Below are positions 22,349-34,400 of a stretch of 64,000 bases of DNA, in pieces. This stretch comes from Bursaphelenchus xylophilus (Eukaryota; Nematoda; Chromadorea; Rhabditida; Aphelenchoididae), in NCBI GenBank assembly GCA_904066235.2, contig CAJFCV020000005.1:11155501-11219500 (forward strand). Direction: 5' to 3'. A program made the translations under genes and the position numbers. The first letter of the stretch is position 1, and each line of letters opens with the position of its first letter. Under the pieces are notes generated by a model. The model made no database searches. It was not told where the DNA came from and worked only from the letters and a program-made list of their open reading frames with translations.

Positions 22349-22575
22349 ATACAGCGGGGGACCTGACGCAGTGGCAAAAGACGTACCATTTTGCATCCGG
22401 GAAGTACCAAAAATGTGGCAAAATGCTTCCCTCTCCTAGTGAAAAAACTCCGATTTCAAAAGCGCGCCCTCCAAAACGAAGTTTGGGGAGGGAAGCATTT
22501 TGCCACATTTTTGATAAATATTTCCCGGATGCAAAATGGTATGTTTTTTGCCACTGGATCAGGTCCCCCACTGTA
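22349..22575. mobile_element. Family D foldback MITE
   Basis: The ends TACAGCGGGGGACCTGACGC and GGATCAGGTCCCCCACTGTA are intact with TA at both edges. The core has GAGAGGGAAGCATTTTGCC-type symmetry. Confidence 0.88.
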
Positions 22576-23115
22576 TGTACAATAACATGGAGCATGAGTT
22601 GTAAAGATAAATTATGAAAATGTACGATTATGTATTATAGGTTTGTCACAGTCACAAGATACAAACCGCGGCCCAAGACATCTGACTATACCACACTAGA
22701 AAGTGATGGGCGATTGTTCAAAAATGGAGCCTTCTTTGTAATGTATTTCGCTCTGTGATGTGCATATGACCCACTCAACAACATTATAGTAATTTTTACA
22801 TCTATGGCTGACATTTGACAAAGCTACATTCAGCCTCACATGGTGTTTCATTTGTCAAACAACCGTGTGTTTGTGTGATATGTGTGTGAAGGAAATGGGA
22901 GATTTTCTCTGCTTCTCACGTTCTCTCTGGTCTTTAAAGATTGCTGAATATTTGGATTGAGCTTGTGAATTGATTGCTGAAATGTTCAGCAAGTCTTTTG
23001 TGGCCTACTTTCGCGATATAGGGTCCTAGAAAAAGGATTTTTCGTGGCCCCAAATTCCATCGAAAAAAGATTACTTTTTGCTGCGAAAAAGGCTTTTTGC
23101 CATGTGCGGAAATAT
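22576..23115. other. Non-coding stretch
   Basis: No gene is recognised. A family C-like word, ATTACTTTTTGCTGCGAAA, lies near the right edge. Confidence 0.4.
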
Positions 23116-23292
23116 CGATCTGTCGGGAAAATAATGAGCACAACATCGTTTCAGTCTGTCGGGAAAATAATGAGCACATTGTTGCTGCTCCAATTGCGTC
23201 GCTGAAGTGAAAAGCAGTTTGATTTTTCCGCGACACAACTCATTTTCTCGGCCATTTTCCACGCCATATTGTGCTCATTGTTTTACACACTG
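23116..23292. mobile_element. Family A MITE (A1) with a duplicated left end
   Basis: TCTGTCGGGAAAATAATGAG occurs at about 23121 and again at about 23156. The right end (CATTGTTTTACACACTGAG) is decayed. Either a second copy inserted near the first and lost the rest, or slippage copied the tip. Confidence 0.75.
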
Positions 23293-23379
23293 AGCATCCG
23301 ACAACTCATACATGGTTTACGGGAGTGAAACTCAAAGAAAACCGAACACTATCCATACAGCATTCGGTATTATGGATAT

Positions 23380-23870
23380 CCGCATGTGTTCTTTGGTGCC
23401 TGCACTTTTCTGATCGCCAAATTGCTCGCATACCCCCATCGTATGGCCCCATTGTATGATATTTTGAGCCCTCATCTCGTTCTTGTATCCCGCGTTTCCA
23501 GTTCTCGGTTCTCCGGCATGTTCATGCATGTCGGATCCCCGCCATTTACACCCGTCGTTTCGGGGCCGGCGCGCTACCTGCCCATCCCCTCCCTTAAAAG
23601 TGCGGCATCCGGCCATTTCGACGCCCCCTGGCCCCAATTTGCGGGCTCCGCTGAATGGGAATGTTTTCTGCGAACAGGAACCGCTCCATACACAACCATT
23701 ATACATCGGCGGGGCCGGAGACATCATTCATATGGCCGGGATCGTCGGGTATTTTCGGGTGGGGGGGAACGGCGGAGAGGTCGGCCGGCTACGGTAGGCG
23801 GCGCTGAAGATGTGTGTTGAGGTGGAGTGGACGGCTGAGAGGGAGTCGAGGGCTCAAAGTCGTTGATTTG
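23380..23870. other. GC-rich island of unknown role
   Basis: Base composition shifts to clearly GC-rich, with a run of nine G at about 23761 and long frames on both strands (144 codons plus, 131 codons minus). No domain or convincing splice site was recognised. It lies about 1.2 kb upstream of the receptor transcript start, so an upstream promoter, a 5' exon or an unrelated gene are all possible. Confidence 0.3.
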
Positions 23871-23925
23871 ACATTGATACTGATATAAAAGTGGGGTGGG
23901 CTTATGTTGTGCTAGACGCCGGCTT

Positions 23926-24092
23926 TATCAGTCTGGCGGGAAAATAGTGAGAAAGAACTACTCTGTTGCATCGAAGATCACGTCGCCGCGGAGAAAATCA
24001 AATTGTTTTGCGGCAAAATCAAATTGCTTTTCACCTCAGCGATCGGCGCAGCGACATTGTGCTCATTATTTTCCCGATATAATGAGACTGAT
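23926..24092. mobile_element. Family A MITE (subtype A1)
   Basis: The left end is TATCAGTCTGGCGGGAAAAT. At the right, ATTATTTTCCCGATATAATG replaces the usual tip and GAGACTGATA follows. Confidence 0.75.
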
Positions 24093-24362
24093 ACAAAAGG
24101 TTTATTTTGTTGATGTAATGTGGATATTAAGGATTACGCTAGCTTTAAGTTTGAGTCATCACGGCTAGAATCATTTTATTGTGGTATTGTTATATTGTTT
24201 TTATCATTTTTAGTCTTATTTAAGTTTGATTTTCGATTTAAGTAACCTTATCCTCCTCTGTTGAGACCTAAGGTGGCTTTATCCTGCGGTTTTAACAACT
24301 TTGCGACCCCTTACAGCAGACATATGTAATCATCACATCCCACCCCGATCCAACTATTTATA

Positions 24363-24518
24363 TATCAGTATGTCGGGAAAATAATGAACATATTGTCGCT
24401 GTGCCGATCCTGTCGCTGTAAAAAAACCATTTCATTTTTCCGCGACACAATTTATTTTCACGGCGGCGATTCGATTACCGATCTCATAGAGTGATTATTA
24501 TTTTCCCGACAGACAAGT
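24363..24518. mobile_element. Family A MITE (subtype A1)
   Basis: Ends TATCAGTATGTCGGGAAAAT and ATTATTTTCCCGACAGACAA are present, with the A1 interior in the orientation TCGCTGTGCCGATCCTGTCG. Confidence 0.8.
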
Positions 24519-24825
24519 ATTACTGCTTAATTATTTCCTTGTCTGCCACCAATTTCGTTACCCAATCTCTAATCGACTCAGAAAGCAACTTCCCCAATCC
24601 CGAAGACACCGCTCGTTTCGCGGAATCAATGTAAAATCAATTATCCCGCTGGCATCAACATCACATAACCTTAATCTCTTCTTAAAACCGCTGACGTCTC
24701 CGGATTTTTTGGCTACGTAAATCAATTTGTGTTTTTTGCCGCTCTTTTTATAGGCCGTGTTTTATAGGCTATTTCCACGTGTTTTTGGGGTGGTAGAGAC
24801 AAAGATTCGTTAATTTTGGGGAGAT

Positions 24826-24984
24826 GTCAGTGTGTCGGGAAAATAATGAGCAGATTGTCGCTGCGCCGATCGTGTCGATGAAGTGACAAGTAATTTGATT
24901 TTGCCGCGACAGAATTTGTTTGCTCTGTGGCGATGCGAATTTCGATGCGACAGAGTGCTCATTATTTTCCCAACAGACTGATAT
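24826..24984. mobile_element. Family A MITE (subtype A1)
   Basis: Ends GTCAGTGTGTCGGGAAAATA and ATTATTTTCCCAACAGACTG are present. It lies about 90 bp upstream of the receptor transcript acceptor. Confidence 0.82.
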
Positions 24985-25076
24985 TAGCTGTTATATACCT
25001 ACTAGAGTATTTTTCGCCGTATGACAATTTTAAAACGATGAAAAGATAGGATTTTTGTAATTTTAGCCATTTTCAG

Positions 25077-25424
25077 GGAGCCACCCTACTTTAGACGTTT
25101 CCAGCTCCTTCCACATTTCATTCCCACTCTATTCAAACCTTGGAGACCATAGAAGACACATCCAACTACAACACTGGTCATTTCCGGATTCCCAGCACCT
25201 CAAGTTGCGACCATTCCCTGCCCACATAACCGACCGAACATTGGCGCCGCCGAGTCGCCGCAGCCGCGCCACTGAGGGCGCGCGGAGATGCCCAGCGCCG
25301 TTGTGAATGCGGACGAACCGAGTACGTCGGCCGCCGATTCCACACGCCCTCCCCGCCCCATCAGCCGCCGCCGCTGCTGCCGCCGGAGCGTAGACGCGGC
25401 GACGGTGTCGCGCGGCGCCGCCAC
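25077..25424 (+). promoter_or_regulatory. 5' UTR of the dopamine-receptor gene, with an upstream ORF
   Basis: CCATTTTCAG ends at 25076 and fits a trans-splice or splice acceptor, so the mature 5' UTR probably begins at 25077. The leader turns GC-rich after 25240. An upstream ATG at 25288 opens a 121-codon frame that ends at 25653, overlapping the receptor start at 25425 in another frame. Such a uORF would be expected to reduce receptor translation; this is inference. Confidence 0.5.
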
Positions 25425-28400
25425 ATGGCGCCCGCCGGTGCGATGGCCCCGACGCGGGCCAACCGAACCGCCGACCTGTCGGGCCTGCTGCTGGAGCAGG
25501 CCCACGAGCTGTTCGCGGAAGCGCTCACTTCCACCGTGCCCAGCACGCCGCTGGCAACCGCCGCGCCCTCGCCCTTCGACACCACACTGCCGCCGGAGCC
25601 GGTGGTGGAGAGGACGGCCGCGATGTTCGTGTACGCCCTGTTCCTGGTCCTGATCCCCACGGCCACCATCCTCGGCAACGCGCTGGTCATCCTGTCGGTG
25701 CTGCGGTTCAAGGCGTTGCATTCGGCCATCAATTTTTTGATTCTCGGCCTCGCGGTGGCCGACCTTTTCGTCGCCGTGTTTGTGATGCCCTACGCGGTTT
25801 ATGTATATGTGAGTTGTGCAAGCCTATGTATATCGGTCTGTCGGGGAAATAATGAGCAAAAGTCACCGGTCGATCGCTGAACACAACTCATTTTCTCATC
25901 GGCGATGCGATCTTTGATACGAAAAGGTGTTCATAATTTTCCCGACAGACTGATATGCAGCTTGATGTCTACAAACCTCCATGTGCCACAAAAATAAAAT
26001 TCAAATTGCAGATACAAGGTGGTAACTGGTTCCTCGGCAATCTGATGTGTGATATTTACAATGCAAGTGATGTCGCTTGCAGCACAGCCTCGATATTCCT
26101 GTTGGCGGTGATATCTTTCGACAGATATCGTGCAGTCAGCCGGCCTATTCAGTATTCGCGACAATCGCAGAATATCCGACGAGTCATTGTGATCCTAGTG
26201 CTCATCTGGGTCGTATCGCTTGCGCTGGCCTCGCCGATCGTTCTGGGTAAGAAAAAGTGTGATTTCACATTAAATTATCGACATCTCTCTAATTTGTTTT
26301 AAACGTGTTCAGCTTTTGAGGCAGTCTTGGCCATGGATAATATAAAAACGATATTATTTTAGGTCTAAATCATCGGCCGCCGGACGCTTCGCCCTACGAA
26401 TGCCGCTTCTACAATCCCGAGTTCTCGGTGGGCTCCTCCATCGTCTCGTTCATCGTCCCGTGCATCATTGTCCTGTTCGTCTACATCCGAATCATGATGG
26501 CGTTGAGGAAGCGGGAGAAGGCGGCCAAAATGCGAAGATTGGCTAGTCAACAACAAGACAAGTACGTCCACGACAAAAAATATTCAGTTCTCAGTCTGTC
26601 GGGAAAATATTGAGCAATCTCTCGCATCAACAATCGCATTGCTGCTGATAAAATCAATTGTGTCGCGGCAAAATCGAATTGTTTTTCACTTCAGCGACAC
26701 GATCGGCGCAGTGACATTGCGCACATCATTTTCCCGACAAGTTGATGCTAATCCGTTCGTAAAGTCTCTGAACTGATTTAGGCAACGTTACACTGTGCAG
26801 AAAAAGTCAGGGTTTTAGCAACAGCCCAAAAAAACCCTATTGCACTGTGCAAAAAGCCAATGCACAGTGCAAGGCGGATGTTTTGTTTGCTCACAGTGCA
26901 TGTCGCCAGAATCACTGTATTGACTTTGCTCATGATTCAGAGGCTTTACGAACGGACTAGTATCAACTTGTCGGGAAAATAATGTGCACAATGTCGCTGC
27001 GTCGATTGTGTCGCTGAAGTGAAAGCGATTTGATTTTGCCGCGACACAATTCTTTTTTTCGTCTGCGATGATGTCATTTTTGATGCCACAGAAAGCTGAT
27101 TATTTTCCCACGGGCTGATAGTAGTGTCTACCAGTCCTTCCGGAAACTCGGCAGAGTGATTTTTGGCGTTTGCGATATGCGAAAAAACTCAAGGTGCGAG
27201 CGACAGCCCAAAAGAGAAAAAAAATTTTCTTTGCACTACTGCACAGTGCAAAGAAGGCTCTTGTTTTCTCACAGTCCAAGTTTCAGTCCGGTGAATTTCC
27301 GGAAGGACTAGTGGCACCTAAACTGTTGAGAAATCCTGTTTTTTCAAACCCTCAACCCCCATTTTTCAGCCGAAACGACGGCTCGACCGACGAAGTGGAC
27401 GCCGGACAAATTGTCGCCGCTCCAGGTAGGCCAGTCCGTCCCCGGTTTTTTTCCGAATCTTTTGTCGGTTTCCGAAATTTGTTTACACGTTTGCTCTCCC
27501 GAGATCTCAACAACATTTCTGTTATATTTACTTGGTCTGAAGTGTCTCCGTTTTCCTCGTCAACAATGGCACTGTGCGAGAATTTCAGAAATGGGGGAGA
27601 CGTTCGCGGTCAAACAGGCGGAAAGGAAATTACATGGGATCATTAGCGCTATGATGGAGTAGGGGGTGCTTCGTCAAAAATTTGAATGGATCTCCTGATA
27701 GATTACCGACGTACTGCTCGTTTCGGATAAACGACCTTTTTCGAATTACATTTGAATAATAGATGGAGCGTTTAGAGCGCATTTTTTTGATGATGAAATT
27801 TGGGCAATTACCGTAAATTTTGGGTGAGTCAGAAAGCGAAGATTAAATTTTTGGAAATTTACGTAATATTTTTTACTGTTCTAAAATTTGCATATTTTAT
27901 TTCTCTGAGATTTACATAAAAATTTTTGAAAAATAAATTGCATAAATTTTTTTCTTGTTCAAAAATAAGCATAAAATTAGTTAAAAAGATTACGTAAAAA
28001 TTTTTTATCGTCCAAAAATTTAAATAAAATTCAAATTAACGCCCAAAAATTTGCATATCTTTGATTTTCAAAAATTTGCATAAACTTTTTAATTGATCAA
28101 AAATAAGCAGAAAATTAGTTAAAAAGATTACGTAAAAATTTTTTATCATCCAAAAATTTGCATAAAATTCAAATTAATGCCCAAAAATTTGCATATCTTT
28201 GATTTTCAAAAATTTGCATAAAATTTTTAATTGCCCAAAAATTAACATAAAATCCGAATTTGCTCTCCAAAAATTTGCATAAACCCTTTTTCGCCTCAAA
28301 AACACTTTCATAAAACCTCAAAAATTCAAAATCAATGTTCTAACAACGCACTGCCATTGTCTTCTTCTCGTATCTCCTCACCATTTCCATGTTGCCGTGT

Positions 28401-31400
28401 CGCACCGTTTTCTCGGATATTTTTTCATTTTTTCGAATTTTTCATTGCCGTTTTTCGCACCGCACTCCGTTTTCACAATGTTCTTTTTTTGGAAGCACCG
28501 TTTTAACTTTTTGGTTTTTTTGGGTTGCGCGTAAATTGCAGCGAGCTGTTCATGGCCAGAACGAAATTTGGAGTCTGTAAGTTACATGAGAAGGATTCTG
28601 GAAAGGGAAATTCATGCACTCGAAATTCTTAATAATGCAAAATAATTGCAAAATTATGATGTTTCAGTCTCAATTTTCAATTCTGCCTCTAACTGTCTGC
28701 TTATATTATGATTACAAATTAATTTTTTCTTCTTCAAATTTCCGATTTTGTCACTAGTCCGTTCGTAAAGCCGCTGGAGTAGTGATTTTTGACGTTTGCA
28801 CTACAGAAAAGTCAGGGTGCGAGCGACAGCTCAAAAAAGCCTATTGCACGGTGCAAAAAGCAAGAAATTGCACCGTGCAAAGGGAATTTTAGTCTCCTCA
28901 CCGTGCATGTCGCCGAAATCACTCCAGCGACTTCAACGGTCCAGCAATTCCCATAACAAACCCAAAAAATTTGTCATCATGAAATTTCCTGCCGCTTTTC
29001 TCTCCTCTCCTCTCTGTCTGCTCACTGCAGCAAGTTTTCGTTGCAGCCGTCAACCTGCTGATGCTGGCCCTGCCCTCCATGCAACGTCGGATGCGCCGCT
29101 TCGAGCGCCACCGGAGCGCCCTCCAACAAGCAGGCGAGTTGTTCAAGGTGCAGGCCTGGATGCGGCCCATGGTGCGGCGGCATGGCGCGAAGAAGGGCGG
29201 TGAGCACGCCAAGCGTGCGGAGCTGCCGCAGCCCGACCCCGCAACGCGCAACCCGCTCCCCGCGCTTACGCTCGCAGCGCCCGCGAAGAAGCTGAGCACG
29301 CGCGCGCCCAGCAGCGTCCTGTCCAGCCAGAGCGCGCTGCTGCAGATGGCGGAGATGTCGACGAACGCGGTCGGCGTCGCCACCCTCGACCCGGAAGCGG
29401 CCGCCACCCAACAACAGTCGGTGAGAAGGTGCAGATTCGCGGATGAGCAGAATGTCAAAGAGTACGAGGTGGAGGAGGCGTCGGAGCAGGAGGAAAACGA
29501 AGAGGAGGACGAGAGCGACGAGGACGAGAGCGACTCCGACGACAGCATGGACGAGTTCCATGCGTCGGCGCGGAACCTTTTCGCGAGGGTTGGCTGTGGC
29601 GTTGCCAACATGTCGAAGCTCACGGATGCCGCGATTAGTGTGATCGGCGCGCGGCCCAGGTTGTCGTTGGCTGAACCCACGCTGCGAAAGCTAATTCCTC
29701 CGTCGAGACGGACCCTGCAAACGCCTGAAACTCCGAACCGACGAAAGTCCGGCATTCCCCAATTCGAGCCCATCGAGGTGTGTTCGCCGCAAACCCTGGG
29801 ATTGGCGTCGTTGATGCCGCTGCTGGCAACAGGCTCTCTACGACGCTGCAGCGACTCCGTTTCGCAAATGAGAACCAATTCCTGTCGAGTACCCAGCCCC
29901 AACCAACTGTCCCCGAACGATATTGACTTGAAACGACAGGCCTTGCGGCCTTCCAGTGCCAATCCGCTGAGCCCACCGTCAGTGGGAAGCACAATGACTC
30001 CAAGACCGACACCCACCGGCAGCTTCATATCAAGAGAAGGGTCGTCGCCGGAGGTGCCGGATCGACCGCTAGTAGAGGACGAGCAAGTCGTTGATCATGT
30101 TAGATTCCACATGTCCGAGAACGAGGAAGGTCTTGTGGAATTCAAGTGCGAAGAGTATGTTGCAACTGAAGCGGAAGAAGAAGTGGTGGCTGAAGAAGAA
30201 AAAGGGAGGGTTCTTGAGGAGAGTCTAGACGAACAAGACGCAGAGACTCACCAAGAATATAAAGAACAGTTAGAAGATGAAGAAAACGCTTCAGAAACGG
30301 AAGAAGAAGAAGACCTTTCGCCACGCGCATTTTCCGACGAACGCGTTCGCCGTCTCATCGACGACGATGAGAAGAAGCTCAGCCACGACTCCACTCATCT
30401 ACAGGCGAGTGAAGCGCTCGTCATCCTTAGAGACCATCATTCCCCGGCTCCTTCAACAAACCTCCCAAGCACTCTTGAGATGACGGCCAAAAAACGTGAC
30501 CCGCAAATTGAGGGTGCTCAAGAGCTCAAGTCGCCTGCTTGTGACATGAGCCATTCCACGTCCAACGACCGTACCACCATCGAGACGCCGTCCAGCTACG
30601 AGCCGGAGGAGGAGGAGCCGAACGGCTTGAAGTTGAGTGCGCGCTCGGCGCAACGCCATCGCGAAGAGATCTGGAAGGCGAGGATGGTCTTCTTCCAAAC
30701 GGGCCCGCAGCCCATCCTCAACGCGCGGAGTCCGTTGATGTTGCGGCGGTTCGTCTGCGACCCGCTTAATGATCCGCTTGAAGAAAGAGAGAGGCTGCTG
30801 AAGCTAGTCGATAACTCCACTCGTCACTCTGTCGATGACGCCTCGAACACACTCAGACATAGCGACACAAGTACGTAGAGGTCGTATAGCCGTCTAACCG
30901 CCGGATGTTGCATAATAACCGTCGTCGTATCGGAAATATATTGCTTAACATTGACATTAACCCCTCGGCGCTCTCTATTGTTTCGTGAACTCTCTATTGT
31001 GGCTTGAATTTATTTGCAAGGGAAGGTCAGCGCGATTAAACATATAACAAGGTATATAGGGTGCTAAAATTGGCTTGATGTGGTGTGCATAGTCTGAGTG
31101 TTTGACGTGTTGTGCTGTGACTAACCCTCACCGAACGAATGCGCAATCTTGCACGTGGCCTTTGAAGTGGGCACTTGGCAGAAAACGGGTCTCAAGTGGA
31201 ATCAACGACTATACAAGACAAAGATCACCGTACATCGAAAATATCACCATGGCATTCCAAGAGATCCAACATTTATCCACCAATTATTCGCTTGCGGTGT
31301 CGCACCAGAATTTTTTTCGTTTTGTTTGCCGTGTCCTCCCCCCGCACTCACACAATTAACACCACTTTCAGCGTAGTCCGCCGTGCGATGTCGTCCGCAA

Positions 31401-34400
31401 CTTTTTGTCCACAGGTTTCCGGGTATCAAGTAATAACAGCGCTCTTTCAGACGACCACGACGTTGGGAACTCGTCAAGTCCGCTGAGTTCGAGCGACTCG
31501 TTGTCAGACAATATACACGTTGTCACGAATGACTTTGTTTCGGAGGCGCCCACTTCTATGTCAAGGTAATAAATTTAGTATTCGGCTAGTATCAGGTCTG
31601 TTATTAGCCTGTCTAGAAAATAATGTGGATTTGGCGGCCCTTGGAATGGCCTGTCATCGCTTTGTGACAGCTTGGGAATTTGGTGCGCAAAGAGACATTA
31701 GACTTTGGTCGATCCACAATATTTCCCCGACAGACTAATGTTATAATAGTATCGTTGATGATAAACTGAGTATCTGGTAGCTTTCAGAATCAAAAACAAA
31801 AATTTTTATTTTTAGAAAGTCCAGTGAGTACGAGTCGCAACACACGAACGGCACGCATCCCGGCCACCCTCACAACACATATCACAGCCGCAATCGGCGG
31901 CTTTCCCGTGAATCCTCGTTGCTACGGTAAGGCAGTCATCGAACAAAGTCGGCCGTGTCTTGTATCAGTCTGTCGGGAAAATAATGGGCACTCAGTCGCA
32001 TAGAAAACCGCATCGCTGCCGAGAAAATGAATAGTGCCGTGGCAAAACCAAATTGCTTTTTTTTTACTTCAGATACGCGATTGGTAGAGCGACACTGTGC
32101 TCATTATTTTCCCCACAGATTGTATGGACCTTCTAATTTTTCATGTCCATTTTTAGAAACCCAATGAAGCGATTCAAAAGCTTGCACGTCTCTCCTCGCA
32201 ACATTGCACTGCCCACGGTTGACATTGCTCGCCCCGCCGACATTTGGCGTCATTTCTCGCGCCGCTCCCCTCGAATATTCGGTCCCCAATCCACGCCCAG
32301 CCCGAAGATCATGCAAAAGAAGTATTCGTACGCCGAAGAAGGCCTGTTCGGCACGACCACACCGTTGTTGGACGCTGGCCGCAGGAAGAGCGACACGTCG
32401 GCGTTCGCTCAAACCCCGCCGAACGGCGCGCCCGAGGGGCTGGGAGCATGGGTAACGGAGGAGGGCGAGCCTCAGAGGAACATCGAGGAGACCGAAGAGG
32501 TCGCCGAGCCGCCGAAACTGCCACTGTCGCCGAAATCGCCGGCCAAACGGTTCGAAGGCGCGCTGACGTCCGCCGTGTTGGGAGAGGACATGGATTATGT
32601 CGATGTGGACTCGATGCAAGGCAGCCTAACGGGTGCGTACGCCAAGCCTCCGCCAATTGCGCTTTATTCTCAAGAAACTACCTCATCCGCTACTGACCTC
32701 AGGTAGGATATTTTGGGTTTGGTCCGAAGAGGGCGTTGGGGCAAGACGACTACTGCTCGAAAAAGGCCACCTGGGCGATGAGGGCTACTGTCGGAAAAGG
32801 GGCCTAGGCAAAGAGGGAACCTGGTCGGGGAGTGCATCTGGGCGATGAGGGCTACTGGCCAAAAAGGGGACCTGGGCGATGAGGGCACCTGGTCGAGGAG
32901 GGCACCTGGTAAAGCGGGCACCTGGTCTAGAAGGGAACCTAGGCGAATAGGGCAACAAAACCTAGGTGCCCTCTTCACTCATATGCCCTCTTCCCCCAAT
33001 TACCTTCGTCTCGTCCAACCGATTATTGGGCTAACTTCCCTTTCTGAAAATTGTGTATGACCTAAAATGACCCTGTGACATCGAATTCCACTGCTACACA
33101 ACTAATAACACCCGGTTTTAGGGAAGAAAAAATTCAAGAAGCTGCGATAGAAGAGGAGCCCGCAAATCCCCCCAATATGGTTTCCAACGACGAGCACAGC
33201 GCCCTCAACGATGCGACGATTGCGACCGATTCCGGGCTCGGCCCCGACTCCCGGGAGCACAACGAAGTCGTCATCACCAACTTGAATGCCATGGAAGCGG
33301 CGGAAACGCCGAGAAAGATCTCCAAATCGAAGAGACATGAAGAGGTAGGGAGAGAAGAAGACTACCCGTTTTGTCTCGGGAAGTAGTAAAAAATCGGTCG
33401 TATATGAGTTGCGATGACAATTAAATTAAGCGATTTGAATTCCAGGCCGGCTCACCCACCGTAACCTTCAAGATCCCCGGAAAACACCGCGAGAAATCGT
33501 CGAGGAACGACCGGCCAATGAAACGTCTCTCATCGGCTGCGCAGATCTACGAAAACAAGCGGACGGTGGACAAAAATGTGGATCAAGGTAAGCCAAATGC
33601 GTCCAAAGCAACAACAACCCATTTAGAAGCCGATTTGAAGCACAAACGAAGCTTCTCCCAACGCCTTCGAGGCTCGCTTGGCGCTGTGGTTGGACCCACA
33701 AACTCCCGCTCCGAGCATTCGATGGACAGCTGCTACTCGTCCAGCCAATCGCAGGGCACCAATACCACGGTGGGCGCGGGAAATTCGAGCGGCTCAAAGG
33801 AGTCGAAGAAGGGCAAAGTCCTGGCCAACTCCAAGGCCAACGGAAGCACCACCGAGCTGGCTGTGCGCATGGTGAAGAAGGCGATCAATCGCAAGGAGTC
33901 GAGCCTCAAAAGAAAGGTCAATAAGGCTCAACGGAAGGAAAAACGGGCCACAAAAACCTTGGGAATCGTTGTGGGTGAGTTGGAGATCAAGATAGTATTA
34001 TTAGAATTTTCACAAAGTGCATGGAAATTTATCGCTAGCGCCAGGAATTCGCACAGTGCAAACGGAATTTTTGGTGTTTTGCACGGTGCGAAAACGGAAA
34101 AATAAAGATGCACTGTGCGTTGGCGACAAGTGTGAGAAAACGCTCAAAAAGGACTTTCATGAAGTGCATGGGCATTTACCGCGCCCCGCACCGTGCAAAA
34201 AATCCACCCATTCTGCACCCGCATTCCAAATTTCGTTTGGTTTTTGCACTGTGCGGCGAAAATCGCTGAACTTGCACAGTGCAAACGGCTTTTCTTGGAG
34301 CTTGCACGGTGCGGAAAAAGGAAAATGCACTGTGCGTTAGCGTCAAGCGTGGGAAAAGGCTCAAAATGCACTTTCATGAAGTGCATGGACATGTGTCTCG

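Noticed and set aside
23332..23820. Two overlapping opposed frames (131 and 144 codons) in the GC-rich island
   Set aside because: Neither shows a family, start context or splice sites I can trust; kept only as a GC-rich feature.
28919..30028. 369-codon minus-strand frame
   Set aside because: It is the exact antisense of the large receptor exon, whose sense frame joins in phase with ten other exons and belongs to a recognisable GPCR. GC-rich third positions open the antisense frame.
32244..32696. 150-codon plus-strand frame
   Set aside because: Alternative frame of receptor exon 32157-32702; the chosen frame joins neighbours in phase.
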